From assembly GCF_016412875.1 (NCBI RefSeq), contig NZ_JAEKPD010000014.1, positions 85,734 to 149,733 of the forward strand: a DNA stretch of 64,000 nucleotides. The letters are read 5' to 3'. Below, one piece after another: positions 26,028 to 35,205 of this stretch (its first letter is position 1; each line of letters begins with the position of its first letter). The DNA comes from Palleronia pontilimi (lineage in GTDB: Bacteria; Pseudomonadota; Alphaproteobacteria; Rhodobacterales; Rhodobacteraceae). The notes under the pieces are model-generated. The model was given only the letters and a program-made list of their open reading frames with translations, did no database searches and was not told the DNA's origin. The position numbers and the translations under genes were made by a program.

Positions 26028-26891
26028 TTAAGCTACTCGTTGCACCTGCTGATCGGGTTGGTTGATATCATTTCTCTGCCAATAGACCAGCGCCGGTGGC
26101 TTGCCGCCCAAGGCCGAATGCGGGCGCTGGTGGTTGTAGAAGGTCATCCACTTCTGGATGGCCACCTTCGTCTCCGATCCTGTCTCCCAGGCATGCAGGT
26201 AGACGCACTCGTATTTCAGGGTGCGCCACAGCCTCTCGATGAAGATGTTGTCGAGGAACCGGCCTTTCCCATCCATCGAGATCCGCACGCCAGACCGACG
26301 TAGCCGATCCGTCCAGGCGAAGGACGTGAACTGGGATCCTTGATCTGTATTCATGATCTCAGGCGGCCCGAACTTGTGGATGGCCTCGTTCAGCGCGTCG
26401 ACGCAGAAGTCGGCCTCCAGCGTGTTCGAGATCCGCCAAGACAGAACCTTGCGGGTGTGCCAGTCCATGATCGCCACGAGGTAGAGGAACCCGCGCCGCA
26501 TGGGCAGGTAGGTGATATCCGAGCACCAGACCTGGTTCGGGCGATCCACCTGCAGACCTCTCAGCAGGTAGGGATAGGTCTTGTGCCCCTTCGCGGGCCT
26601 GCTGGTATTGGGCTTCTGGTAAATCGGCATCAGCCCCATGAGGCGCATTAGCCGCCGTATCCGCTTCTCGTTCACCAGGTGTCCGTCGTTACGCAGATGC
26701 CAGGTCATTTGCCGGACACCGAAGAACGGCGTCTCCAGGAACTGCTCGTCGATACGCCGCATCAGGCCGAGGTTCTGTTCGGTCTCGCCCTTGGGTGTGT
26801 AGTAGAAAGACGAGCGCGCGATCGACAACAGCCTGCACTGCTGCCCGATCGACAGATCTGGGTGGCCCGGCTCGATCATCCCGCGCCTCAC
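26028..26891 (-). CDS. IS3-family transposase OrfB
   Basis: A 287-residue DDE transposase (integrase core). Seen: N-terminal HTH_21-like part (FGVRQMTWHLRNDGHLVNEKR), then the core with VWCSDITYLPM (first Asp), IMNTDQGSQFTS (second Asp) and DNIFIERLWRTLK (Glu), plus the final YNHQRPHSALGG. It overlaps orfA by 4 bp, and the product is probably made as an OrfAB fusion by frameshifting. It looks intact and may be active. Confidence 0.93.
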   Translation of the reverse strand: MRRGMIEPGHPDLSIGQQCRLLSIARSSFYYTPKGETEQNLGLMRRIDEQFLETPFFGVRQMTWHLRNDGHLVNEKRIRRLMRLMGLMPIYQKPNTSRPAKGHKTYPYLLRGLQVDRPNQVWCSDITYLPMRRGFLYLVAIMDWHTRKVLSWRISNTLEADFCVDALNEAIHKFGPPEIMNTDQGSQFTSFAWTDRLRRSGVRISMDGKGRFLDNIFIERLWRTLKYECVYLHAWETGSETKVAIQKWMTFYNHQRPHSALGGKPPALVYWQRNDINQPDQQVQRVA

Positions 26892-27181
26892 TTTCCGCCC
26901 CAGGGCTTCAGCTTTCGTTCCAAAAAAGAGTTGGCCACCGCCAGCTCCCCGATCTTGGCGTGGAGCTCCTTCACCTGCTCCTCGTCAATCTCAGGCTTCT
27001 TACGGCCCCCACGTTCGAACACCTCGGACGCGCCTTCAAGCAGCGCTCGCTTCCATTGATGGATCATCGTCGGATGCACCCCGAAACGGCTGGCCAGTTC
27101 GGCGGCCGTCTCTTCACCCTTCAGGGCTTCCAGCGCGACCTTCGCCTTGAACTCAGGCGCGTGCTGCTTCCGTTTCGACAT
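26888..27181 (-). CDS. IS3-family transposase OrfA
   Basis: A 97-residue HTH_Tnp_1 protein that recognises the IS ends: APEFKAKVALEALKGEETAA, ELASRFGVHPTMIHQWKRAL, and a C-terminal leucine-zipper-like stretch. It is the first frame of the element; a run of T followed by GG near its end may be the slippage site for the OrfAB fusion. Confidence 0.92.
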   Translation of the reverse strand: MSKRKQHAPEFKAKVALEALKGEETAAELASRFGVHPTMIHQWKRALLEGASEVFERGGRKKPEIDEEQVKELHAKIGELAVANSFLERKLKPWGGK

Positions 27182-27258
27182 CTCTGATCTCCTTTTCGTC
27201 GAAGATCAGCAGACTGCAAATCGTAGCTTATGTCAGTGTCCGAATTTCGGGGGGTAGC

Positions 27259-27426
27259 TCAATCGCCCTGGTCGCTTTGCAGTTTGTCGGCCATCCAGAG
27301 CAGAGCGCCGTAAATCAGGGCGCGGTCGTCACCGGTCAACTCGACGACGCGTGACTTGACGACAAGGCCTCCGATTTCGATCAGATGCCTTGTGCGCTTG
27401 CGGCGCTCGACCTGCCAGTTGCGCAT
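27259..27426 (-). CDS. traD: conjugal transfer protein TraD (Ti type)
   Basis: A 55-residue protein starting MRNWQVERRKRTRHLIEIGG and continuing LVVKSRVVELTGDDRALIYG. The LIEIGGLVVK block is characteristic of the small TraD of agrobacterial and rhizobial conjugation regions, thought to act with TraC at oriT. Its ATG lies right after the traC stop. It ends only a few bases from the IS3 copy, and traG, which normally follows, is absent. Confidence 0.75.
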   Translation of the reverse strand: MRNWQVERRKRTRHLIEIGGLVVKSRVVELTGDDRALIYGALLWMADKLQSDQGD

Positions 27427-27427
27427 G

Positions 27428-27754
27428 TCATGCCGCGCCTTTGTCGCCTGATGTCGGTTGCGCGCCGCCAGATTGCGCCGGAGTGCTTTCCGCGTTGCGG
27501 TCAGTTGCTTTCGCAGATCGCCGCGACCGGCGTGGAAAGAACGCGGCCCCGCGTTTTGCCCAGGCCTCCCTCTTGCCGGTGTCGGTAGTCTCCGCCAGCA
27601 CGATCAGCGCACCGGCCAGTTCGTCAGCACTGAACGCATCGGCACCGGTGGCGATGACGAGCTCGCCGAGTTGTTGCACCTTGCGGGCCTTCAGCTCATT
27701 CGTCTTCGCTTCCAGTTCTTTCAACTCCGCATCGTAATCCCGTGGTTTGCGCAT
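27428..27754 (-). CDS. traC: conjugal transfer protein TraC-like
   Basis: A 108-residue protein with an N-terminal coiled-coil-like part (DAELKELEAKTNELKARKVQ), followed by LGELVIATGADAFSADELAG and a basic, proline/serine-rich tail. This pattern and its position divergent from traA match TraC, an accessory relaxosome protein of Ti-type systems. The ATG at 27754 follows GGAGG; upstream in-frame ATGs are less well placed. Confidence 0.75.
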   Translation of the reverse strand: MRKPRDYDAELKELEAKTNELKARKVQQLGELVIATGADAFSADELAGALIVLAETTDTGKREAWAKRGAAFFPRRSRRSAKATDRNAESTPAQSGGAQPTSGDKGAA

Positions 27755-27868
27755 TCCTGCCTCCATATCGTGTTGATGCAGAGAGGATAGCGGGGCATGT
27801 TTCAGAAGGCAGCAGAGTCGCCAGGACGGCTGGGGACGCACCGGTCCATCCCGAGATTTTATTGAGGG

Positions 27869-27896
27869 AGGGCGCGCTTATACGTCGTTCCGACGT
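27869..27896. other. oriT: origin of transfer (oriT), MOBQ/Ti type
   Basis: On the minus strand, positions 27880-27869 read TAAGCGCGCCCT, one base different from the RSF1010-type nick region TAAGTGCGCCCT. Directly adjacent is a perfect inverted repeat, ACGTCG-TTC-CGACGT (27882-27896). It lies between the divergent traC and traA genes, where the oriT of Ti-type elements is found. Confidence 0.8.
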
Positions 27897-27926
27897 GGGC
27901 GTTCTTGTGTAGATGATTGCGCCATC

Positions 27927-30908
27927 ATGGCAATCTATCATCTCCACGTGAAGGTCATCGGGCGCGCAGCTGGTTCCAGCGCGGTGGCGTCCGCTGCCTA
28001 CCGCGCAGCATCGCGGTTGCGCGACGAGCGGCTGGACCGTCCCCATGACTTCACGGCCAAGCGCGGTGTCGTGCATTCCGAGGTGCTGCTGCCGGAAACC
28101 GCGCCCGAGGTCTGGTCTGACCGCGAACAGCTCTGGAACGCCGTCGAGGCGGTCGAGGTCAGGCGCGATGCGCAGCTGGCCAGGGAGGTAGAGTTCGCCA
28201 TTCCGCGCGAGATGAGTGAGGCTCAGGGGATCGCGCTGGCCCGCAACTTCGTGCAGTCGGAGTTCGTGGATCGCGGTATGATCGCCGATCTCAATGTGCA
28301 TTGGGACAGGGGTGCGGATGGCCTGCCCAAACCCCATGCCCATGTCATGCTGACGATGCGGTCCGTCGATGAAGATGGGTTTGGCAAAAAGGTGCGCGAC
28401 TGGAACAGCACCGGGATGGTCGAGCGTTGGAGGGAACGCTGGGCGACGCTGGCCAACGAGCGCCTGGCTGAACTCGACATCGACGCACGCATCGACCACA
28501 GGAGCTTGGAAGACCAGGGCATCGCGCTGGAGCCGCAAAGCCAGATCGGCGCGCCCGCGCAGCGTATCGCGGGCGAAGGGAGCCCTGCCGACCGGGCCGA
28601 ACTGCACCGCGAGATCGCACGCGACAACGGAGCGAGGATCATCGCGGAACCTTCGCTTGCACTGGACGCGATTACCCATCAGCAATCGACCTTCACGGAC
28701 CGCGACATGGCACGCTTCGCCCATCGGCACAGCGACGGGATCGATCAGTTCAACGCGGTGAACAACGCAATCCGAAGCGCGCCCGATCTGGTTGGGCTTG
28801 GCCAGGATGGGTGCGGCGAGGACCGTTTCACCACCCGCGCGATGATCGAGGCCGAACAGCGTTTGCATCGCGCCGCCAAAGTCTTGGCCGAGAAGCAACG
28901 TCATGACGTGCGGGATGCGGATCGCAAAGCAGCCTTGGCGCGTGCGGAAGCGCGCGGTCTGGTTCTGTCGCGCGAGCAGGCTGACGCTCTGACGCAGATT
29001 ACCGGTGGGCGTGATATCGGGATCGTCGTGGGCCATGCCGGGACGGGAAAGAGCGCGATGCTGGGCGTGGCGCGGGAGGCCTGGGAGGCGGCGGGTTACG
29101 AGGTCCGGGGTGCGGCGCTCTCCGGTATTGCGGCGGACGGACTGGAGGCCGGATCGGGCATCGCGTCGCGCACCATTGCCAGTCTGGAACACAGTTGGGC
29201 ACAGGACCGCGATCACCTCAGCGCGCGCGATGTGCTGGTGATCGACGAGGCGGGCATGGTCGGCACGCGGCAGCTGGAAAGGGTGCTGTCACATGCCGCA
29301 GACGCCGGGGCCAAGGTGGTGCTGGTCGGCGATCAGCAGCAGCTGCAATCCATCGAAGCGGGCGCAGCCTTCCGGGCGCTCCACGAGCGTCACGGCGGAG
29401 CGGAGATCGGTGAGGTCCGCCGTCAGCGCATGGACTGGCAGCGCAACGCCACCCGTGATCTGGCGACCGGTCGAACCGGGGCGGCAATCGACGCCTATGA
29501 GGCGCAAGGCATGGTGCATGCCGCCGAGACCCGTGAGCAGGCGCGCACCGACCTGATCGACCGCTGGGACCGCGACCGACAGGCGGCACCGGACCAGAGC
29601 CGGATGATCCTGACCCACACCAACGCCGAAGTGCGCTTGCTCAATGACTTGGCGCGGGAGCGGAAGCGCGCGGCGGGCGATCTGGGAGAAGACGTCTCCT
29701 TGACGGTCGAGCGCGGTGACCGTCGCTTTGCCAGCGGTGACCGGGTGATGTTCCTGCAGAATGACCGTGGCCTCGGCGTGAAGAATGGCACTTTGGGGAC
29801 GATTGAGCAGGTCAGCAGACAGTCCCTGTCCGTTCATACTGATGATGGGCGCTCCATCGCCTTCGACCTCAAGGACTACGACCGCCTCGACTACGGCTAT
29901 GCCGCGACCATCCACAAGGCCCAGGGCATGACGGTGGACCGCACCCATGTGCTGGCAACACCGGGCCTGGATGCCCATGGCAGCTATGTCGCTCTGTCGC
30001 GGCACCGGAACGGTCTGGACCTGCATTACGGTCGCGACGACTTCGCCACGCAGGATCGGCTGATCCGCACCCTGTCCCGCGACCGGTCCAAGGACATGGC
30101 GCTGGACTACACCGAGGCCGATCCGGCGCAGGCCTTTGCCGAGCGGCGCGGAATCACCTTCCGGAAACGTGTCATCGAGGTTCTGCGCAAGATCGTGCCG
30201 GAGAGACTCCGCGATAGGATTGATGGGTCGCGCCCTGCCCGAGACGGCGCGCTTGGCTCGGATGTCGCGCAGGGGCCGGGAGGGGAAGAGGCAAGGAAGG
30301 ATATCCGTCCCAGCGCGGATGCGCTGCAAAAGGCCCTGGCGTATGACCCGGAAGCGGCAATGCGAAAAGCCCGCACCGAAGCCCTCAAACGCCATGCCCG
30401 CGCGGTGGATGCGATCTTCACGGCTCAGGAGAGGGGGAACCCGGGCACACCCGACCAGTTGCGTGTCCTCTCTGAGTCCCGCGCGTCCTTCGAAGAGGTC
30501 CGGCCTGACGGCTGGCGCGATGCCGAGGCGGCCTACGCGAAGGACCTGTCCCTTGCCCGCGAGGCGGGATCGGGCCAGGTCAATCGGACCATCCGGGCGC
30601 TGCAACTCGAAACCGAGTTGCGCACCTCTCCAGAGCGCCGGGCCGCGCAGTTCGTGGAGCGCTGGCAGCACCTTGATCGGACCAGCCTGTCGCACTACCG
30701 GTCGGGCACGATGTCCGACTATCGCGCGACACGCGCGGAGATGGGCGAGATGGCGAAAGGCCTCCAACGCGATCCGCAGCTGGAATCCGTCCTTGCCAAC
30801 CGCAAGGCCGAACTGGGTATTCGGATGGACTCGGGCCGCCGACTCGGTGCGGAGTTGGCTTATTGTCACGGCATCGACATCACCCGGGGACGCGGACTCG
30901 GGCTCTGA
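27927..30908 (+). CDS. traA: TraA relaxase/helicase (MobA/MobL family)
   Basis: A 993-residue bifunctional conjugation protein. The N-terminal relaxase domain (about 1-230) begins MAIYHLHVKVIGRAAGSSAV, has Tyr25 as candidate nicking residue in ASAAYRAASRL and the metal-binding histidines in PKPHAHVML. The central part is a superfamily I helicase (TraI-like): Walker A GHAGTGKSAML near 370, VLVIDEAGMVG, VLVGDQQQLQ, and motif VI-like YAATIHKAQGMTVD with GSYVALSRHR. It nicks oriT just upstream of its own gene and unwinds the transferred strand. It is full length for the family and intact. Confidence 0.93.
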   Translation: MAIYHLHVKVIGRAAGSSAVASAAYRAASRLRDERLDRPHDFTAKRGVVHSEVLLPETAPEVWSDREQLWNAVEAVEVRRDAQLAREVEFAIPREMSEAQGIALARNFVQSEFVDRGMIADLNVHWDRGADGLPKPHAHVMLTMRSVDEDGFGKKVRDWNSTGMVERWRERWATLANERLAELDIDARIDHRSLEDQGIALEPQSQIGAPAQRIAGEGSPADRAELHREIARDNGARIIAEPSLALDAITHQQSTFTDRDMARFAHRHSDGIDQFNAVNNAIRSAPDLVGLGQDGCGEDRFTTRAMIEAEQRLHRAAKVLAEKQRHDVRDADRKAALARAEARGLVLSREQADALTQITGGRDIGIVVGHAGTGKSAMLGVAREAWEAAGYEVRGAALSGIAADGLEAGSGIASRTIASLEHSWAQDRDHLSARDVLVIDEAGMVGTRQLERVLSHAADAGAKVVLVGDQQQLQSIEAGAAFRALHERHGGAEIGEVRRQRMDWQRNATRDLATGRTGAAIDAYEAQGMVHAAETREQARTDLIDRWDRDRQAAPDQSRMILTHTNAEVRLLNDLARERKRAAGDLGEDVSLTVERGDRRFASGDRVMFLQNDRGLGVKNGTLGTIEQVSRQSLSVHTDDGRSIAFDLKDYDRLDYGYAATIHKAQGMTVDRTHVLATPGLDAHGSYVALSRHRNGLDLHYGRDDFATQDRLIRTLSRDRSKDMALDYTEADPAQAFAERRGITFRKRVIEVLRKIVPERLRDRIDGSRPARDGALGSDVAQGPGGEEARKDIRPSADALQKALAYDPEAAMRKARTEALKRHARAVDAIFTAQERGNPGTPDQLRVLSESRASFEEVRPDGWRDAEAAYAKDLSLAREAGSGQVNRTIRALQLETELRTSPERRAAQFVERWQHLDRTSLSHYRSGTMSDYRATRAEMGEMAKGLQRDPQLESVLANRKAELGIRMDSGRRLGAELAYCHGIDITRGRGLGL

Positions 30909-31028
30909 CACCTGTCCGATCTGCCGCCCATTCCACGCACCGCTGCGACCATGGGCCGGGCACTCTTGCGCGGCCAACGTGGCGTGGCCTGACTGGTTCA
31001 AGAACATCCAGCAGGAGGCAATAGACCC

Positions 31029-31283
31029 ATGTCCGACCCAGATCGTATTATCCGCCTGAACACAGTCCTCGACCGAACCGGCCTGTCCCGTTCCACCATC
31101 TATCGAAAGATCGCCGAGGGCACCTTCCCGGCTCAGCTCAGGATCAGCGTGCATGGCGCAGGATGGCGGGAGTCAGAGATCAGTCGATGGGTCGAAGATC
31201 CAATGGGTTGGAGACCCGAAGACGAGACCGTAGCAACGCCACAAAGGCATGAACGCCAAGGGCAACTGCAAAGACGCTATTGA
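31029..31283 (+). CDS. AlpA-family helix-turn-helix regulator
   Basis: An 84-residue DNA-binding protein: RIIRLNTVLDRTGLSRSTIY, RKIAEGTFPAQ, GWRESEISRWVEDP. These are the AlpA/excisionase-type motifs (RTGLSRSTIYR, FP, W...EI..W). AlpA proteins activate integrase or excision in P4-like elements, so this may control excision of the island. AGGAGG stands at good distance before the ATG. Confidence 0.88.
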   Translation: MSDPDRIIRLNTVLDRTGLSRSTIYRKIAEGTFPAQLRISVHGAGWRESEISRWVEDPMGWRPEDETVATPQRHERQGQLQRRY

Positions 31284-31743
31284 GCCCTTGGTCCCGTCGT
31301 TCGGACAAACGTCCACGTTCCATGTCAGCGACCAGCACTGGCAATGCAGCATTATTCAAAAGTATGGGCAAAAAGCGGATATTTTCTGCGGCAGGCACTG
31401 ATGTGTGCTGTGCAGGATTAAACTGCGGTTTCAAAGAAATTATAGATATAGTTGCTTCCGGCCCTGAGCCGACATCCAGCAGCCAACCCAGATGCTGCGG
31501 TCGCAGCCCGCTTTCCGGACATTCGCTGCGGGTGAAAAATCTGGGGCTGTATGGACGCACACTCTGCGGACCAACCACCGCTCGCGTTCCCAAGTGCAAA
31601 GGCAGCAGCCAACCAATTTCAGAAATTCCAATACGGACTTTTCTGCCTGTAAGCTGCCTGCCAACGCCCTGTCGCTAATGATCAGGCGAATATCTAACCT
31701 TCTACTTGTTGAGGTCGGTTGAAATCGGTCGCCTCGCAAACGT
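31284..31743. other. intergenic stretch without a recognisable gene
   Basis: About 460 bp between the AlpA-like gene and the FRG-domain gene. Both strands have short frames (for example 31280-31678), but none looks like a protein family I know. It may contain the terminators of the two converging genes. Confidence 0.5.
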
Positions 31744-33111
31744 TCAAGGGGTGCTCTGCGCCCGCATGTACCGATCCTTTAGATGCTCTGCGGTCTGATC
31801 AATGCTGGGGTAGACAGTTGTTGCATTGATATTGAGAGCATCAAGCTGATCGAGGATACCCTGCTTGTTGGTAACCGTGATGCGTGATATTTCTAATCCG
31901 TCTTGGCCTGAATCGGGTAGCATCGCACCATGACCGTACAGGAGAAATGCGCCAGATTGGGGTTTTATACGGGCGTTGGTGTGCTTAGCTTTCACGCATA
32001 TGATCGAGCCTAGATGATCTGGGTCCATTCGAGGTTCGAAGAAACCTTTCTCGGACTTGATGTGATGCAACAGCTTGCCCGCGACCTCGCTTTCGTTGAA
32101 CGCGTGGATTTCCAAAGCGAGATCTATTTCATTCTTTTGCTCATAGCTGAGGTTAGATAGATTTGAGAGGCAACTAACTGTATCAGAATCATAATATTTA
32201 ACCTTCGCCTCGGGCACCCGAAAAATGATCACTTCGCCCGGAATATCCATTAATTTTTGCTTGCCGTAGCAAGCGAAGAACAGAGCGATCAAGGGATTGC
32301 CTGAGATGTCGAGTAGTCGCGTGGGCAGGCCGAAATGCTGCATGCGGACTAGGCGGTCAAAGCAATACTGATCGCTCTGAAATTCTTCGTAGTGAGCGAT
32401 AAGCAGCTCTTTACTGAGGCGATCTTCGCTCGGCAAGAATTGCCAACTGCCGTCGGGCCACTTCCGCATTACAGAAGGTGTCAACTCGAAGTTCGCGTCC
32501 TCGTGTCCACGATAGAAGATTTCTACTTCATCCCTCGGAGGCAACCCCTGCAGGGCCGCGAGAAATCCCTCCACGTCGCTAATAGTGGCAATGATGTTCT
32601 TCTTGCGCTCCGGCGGCGGCGCGGTTGGGGCAACCTGTTCGGCACCTAAGAATTCGTCCACCTTGGGCGCAGACGCCGGCTTGCGTTCGGCTAGAGCCCG
32701 GAGGATCGGTCCTGCCTCGCCTTCTCGCACTGCCCAGTGTGTGCGGTAGAGCTGGAATCCGTCCGCTCGAAAGGCCTCGGTTGCATCATCGACACTAGCG
32801 AAAGTAATCTCGCCGAACTCGATGATCGGTTCGAACCCTGCCACTACCTCTTTGCGATTGGCTTGGATATTCGCAAGCCGACCGAAGCGCACGAGCATCG
32901 TTGCACTGCCGTCTGCCCGCCCAACTTCGCTGCACAAAAATGTTGGTAATGTCATAAGGAAGGCAAGCGCTTCGTCGTCGAGGCCCTCCAACCCATTCGC
33001 GAGTTCCGTTGGCGTGTACTCGAACATACGACCGCGGCTCATACCGACTTGTGTCACCCCATCGACGTAGTCGACGTTACCAAACGAGATGTAATTGAAA
33101 TTGTCGGCCAT
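31744..33111 (-). CDS. FRG-domain protein, putative defence gene
   Basis: A 455-residue protein. The FRG domain lies at about 165-300: EIFYRGHEDANFELTPSVMR, then RLVRMQHFGLPTRLLDISGN and PLIALFFACYGKQ. The N-terminal part (about 1-140) is unfamiliar. FRG proteins are common in bacterial defence islands and on mobile elements, but their activity is unproven. It is AT-richer than the core genome and sits beside Gabija-like genes. Start chosen as the first ATG of the frame. Confidence 0.8.
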   Translation of the reverse strand: MADNFNYISFGNVDYVDGVTQVGMSRGRMFEYTPTELANGLEGLDDEALAFLMTLPTFLCSEVGRADGSATMLVRFGRLANIQANRKEVVAGFEPIIEFGEITFASVDDATEAFRADGFQLYRTHWAVREGEAGPILRALAERKPASAPKVDEFLGAEQVAPTAPPPERKKNIIATISDVEGFLAALQGLPPRDEVEIFYRGHEDANFELTPSVMRKWPDGSWQFLPSEDRLSKELLIAHYEEFQSDQYCFDRLVRMQHFGLPTRLLDISGNPLIALFFACYGKQKLMDIPGEVIIFRVPEAKVKYYDSDTVSCLSNLSNLSYEQKNEIDLALEIHAFNESEVAGKLLHHIKSEKGFFEPRMDPDHLGSIICVKAKHTNARIKPQSGAFLLYGHGAMLPDSGQDGLEISRITVTNKQGILDQLDALNINATTVYPSIDQTAEHLKDRYMRAQSTP

Positions 33112-33592
33112 TTGTCCGCCTTCTCTTGTGGCTGACCTGAGTTACAATCCACCGACTTGTACGACCCTGTGTCCTGAGGTCCATTGCCGGAGCCTGTCAA
33201 CTGTCTTGGTCGTCAGCTATTATGCCCGCTATCCTGCGCTTTGAGGATTTTTGTGCCTGACCCGTCATCGGTCAAGCTAAGCTCTTAGCCGCCGTCGAAC
33301 ATCTGCATGGTCCTGTGTCCGGCTGGCGACGTGGCCGACCCTTACCAAATATTGCCAATTCTATCTGGCATTGCACTGGGGCACCACCACACCGGCCATT
33401 CGTGCATCGCGTAGCATTTTGGGAACAAAAAGGACCTCAGCGCGGATCTTCTCGAACCTTCACACCTGGAGTTTTGAGCGTTGAAGGCGGCCGACTTCTC
33501 CACAATTGTTGTGCGATATCAAGATACATGCAGTACTGTGGACTGAGAATTCCAATCGAGACAGTCCCTTATATTTTCTAAAGGTATGCAGC
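33112..33592. other. divergent intergenic region of the defence cluster
   Basis: About 480 bp between the divergent FRG and hydrolase genes. It should hold both promoters. No supported coding frame; the frame at 33315-33581 has no recognisable product. Confidence 0.5.
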
Positions 33593-35074
33593 ATGGCATC
33601 GCGATTTACAGCGCTTCCGCTCTCTAGCGGCGAGAGCTTCATCCTCGAAACAGACCACTGCGGAAAACGTTTTGTTATTCTGGTCGATGGCGGGCAATCG
33701 AAGAGCACGAGCCCGAAAAAAAACGGTCTATATAAAGCGATCAGGCAGTGCTGTCCCGATATCACGGACACGATAGACATCGCCATTTGTACACATCGGG
33801 ACCATGACCATGCCGGAGGGTTTCCCGCTTTCATAGAAACATGGCTCGCCGAAGGAAATGACATCGGGGAGTTCTGGCTACCCGGTGGCTGGGCTGGGGC
33901 AGTGGAGATGGTACTTACAAATCCGGACGGGCTTGTCTCAATGCTCCGTGCCGGTGCCAATACTGCTGCATATCGCATTGACCAACGTCAGAGCTCACGT
34001 GAAACAGACGTTGAATCGACCGCTCAAAGATCATTCCGGGGGAAAAATGTACGCTCCATACAAGCTGAGATGCACGACATGTGCATCGAGGATAGCTGGA
34101 CGGACAGTCTTACGGAACAGTCTCGAGCCAATCGCAGCACAGATGATGACCGCTACGTCGAAACCAACCGCACAGTTCATGCCGCCAACAGTTGGGGTTT
34201 CACCATAGAAGGCTGGGAAGCAATCCGCTCAGATCTGGATACGAGCGCGATACATGACGAGCCGCTTACTGAGCGAGACGGTGCATACCGACAACTGAAT
34301 GACGAAGTTTACTTCGAAGAGATTCTTCTCGATGATAGCGGCGTACGTGAGCATTGGATCTCCAGACGTTTCTTTGATGGCAGCAATTCAACTTCACAGC
34401 TTGCGAGAAGTCTGTTTCGAAACGCGATTGATACAGTTGAAGCGATTAGGAACATCGCCAGTGCGGCAGTGATGTTCGACATTCCGGTTCGTTGGTTTGA
34501 CTTTTCGGCATTTGAGAAGGGAGCCAAACCCTCCGGTGGCAGACAAGGGTTTTTACAGCCTCTGAATGCCGTCGAATTCAAGCAAGCGGAGCGTGAGACC
34601 GATGCGCTCAAACTGTTCTTTAAACTGACGTTAACCGAGCAGAATGTTGCGTCTCTTGTCTTTCAACGCCTAGAGACAGCCTCCGAACCAGGTGTGATCT
34701 TTCTTGGAGATTCCCGTTTGGCGTTCGGAGTCGACCAGCCAGAAGAAAATTTCGAAAAGCACCTCGTTCAACCGAGAAGGCCAATTGTCTATACCGCGCC
34801 GCATCACGGTTCTCGCAACAACGACCGTGCTTATGAGGTCCTTGCCAAGTGGCTGCCCGATCTGTTTGATGCTTCAATCGCCGTTCGAAACGGTGGTGTG
34901 TGGAACCAGACACTTGCGGGATATCTGAATATCAAATGTCGGCGCTGCGCCCAATGCTATCAATGTCATGGGGGTAATTGGTCACAACCTGTTCAGATCA
35001 TTTCAGATGACCGCCAATGGATCTGGCCATCTGCCCTTGGTGGCAGATGTGGCGTGCCGAAACGGAAGAAGTAG
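33593..35074 (+). CDS. ComEC-like metallo-beta-lactamase-fold hydrolase
   Basis: A 493-residue soluble MBL-fold protein. The metal motif is CTHRDHDHAGG (residues 66-76), the HxDxDH form seen in ComEC/Rec2. The later motifs GVIFLGDS and YTAPHHGSRNND also match the ComEC hydrolase domain. A long insert (about 100-350) separates the halves. The C-terminus carries CRRCAQCYQCHGG, a Cys cluster likely to bind zinc. ComEC hydrolases degrade DNA strands; free-standing relatives occur in defence islands with unknown targets. The start at 33593 follows AAAGG; the open frame upstream has no motif support. It converges on the helicase gene. Confidence 0.82.
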   Translation: MASRFTALPLSSGESFILETDHCGKRFVILVDGGQSKSTSPKKNGLYKAIRQCCPDITDTIDIAICTHRDHDHAGGFPAFIETWLAEGNDIGEFWLPGGWAGAVEMVLTNPDGLVSMLRAGANTAAYRIDQRQSSRETDVESTAQRSFRGKNVRSIQAEMHDMCIEDSWTDSLTEQSRANRSTDDDRYVETNRTVHAANSWGFTIEGWEAIRSDLDTSAIHDEPLTERDGAYRQLNDEVYFEEILLDDSGVREHWISRRFFDGSNSTSQLARSLFRNAIDTVEAIRNIASAAVMFDIPVRWFDFSAFEKGAKPSGGRQGFLQPLNAVEFKQAERETDALKLFFKLTLTEQNVASLVFQRLETASEPGVIFLGDSRLAFGVDQPEENFEKHLVQPRRPIVYTAPHHGSRNNDRAYEVLAKWLPDLFDASIAVRNGGVWNQTLAGYLNIKCRRCAQCYQCHGGNWSQPVQIISDDRQWIWPSALGGRCGVPKRKK

Positions 35075-35205
35075 TTATCTGCGCCGCGCTACGGAAGGCG
35101 CATCTTCCGGCCCTTTGCGGGATTTTATCTGTCTGCTTACTGATGCAACGCGGCGTCACCAAAGCCTAAATTTGGGGCATACTCAACGAAAAGGACAACA
35201 CTAAA

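Larger units (their letters stand above)
26008..27242 (-). mobile_element. IS3-family insertion sequence (copy 1), apparently complete
   Basis: About 1.23 kb with orfA and orfB reading left. The ends share an imperfect inverted repeat (GGACA at the tips, then TAAGCTAC and TTGCA at comparable distance). The exact ends and any target duplication could not be fixed by eye. It sits immediately downstream of traD, where traG would be expected in a Ti-type traCDG operon. Confidence 0.8.

Noticed and set aside
29289..31154. Leftward 621-residue frame
   Set aside because: It is antisense to traA and has no recognisable motif.
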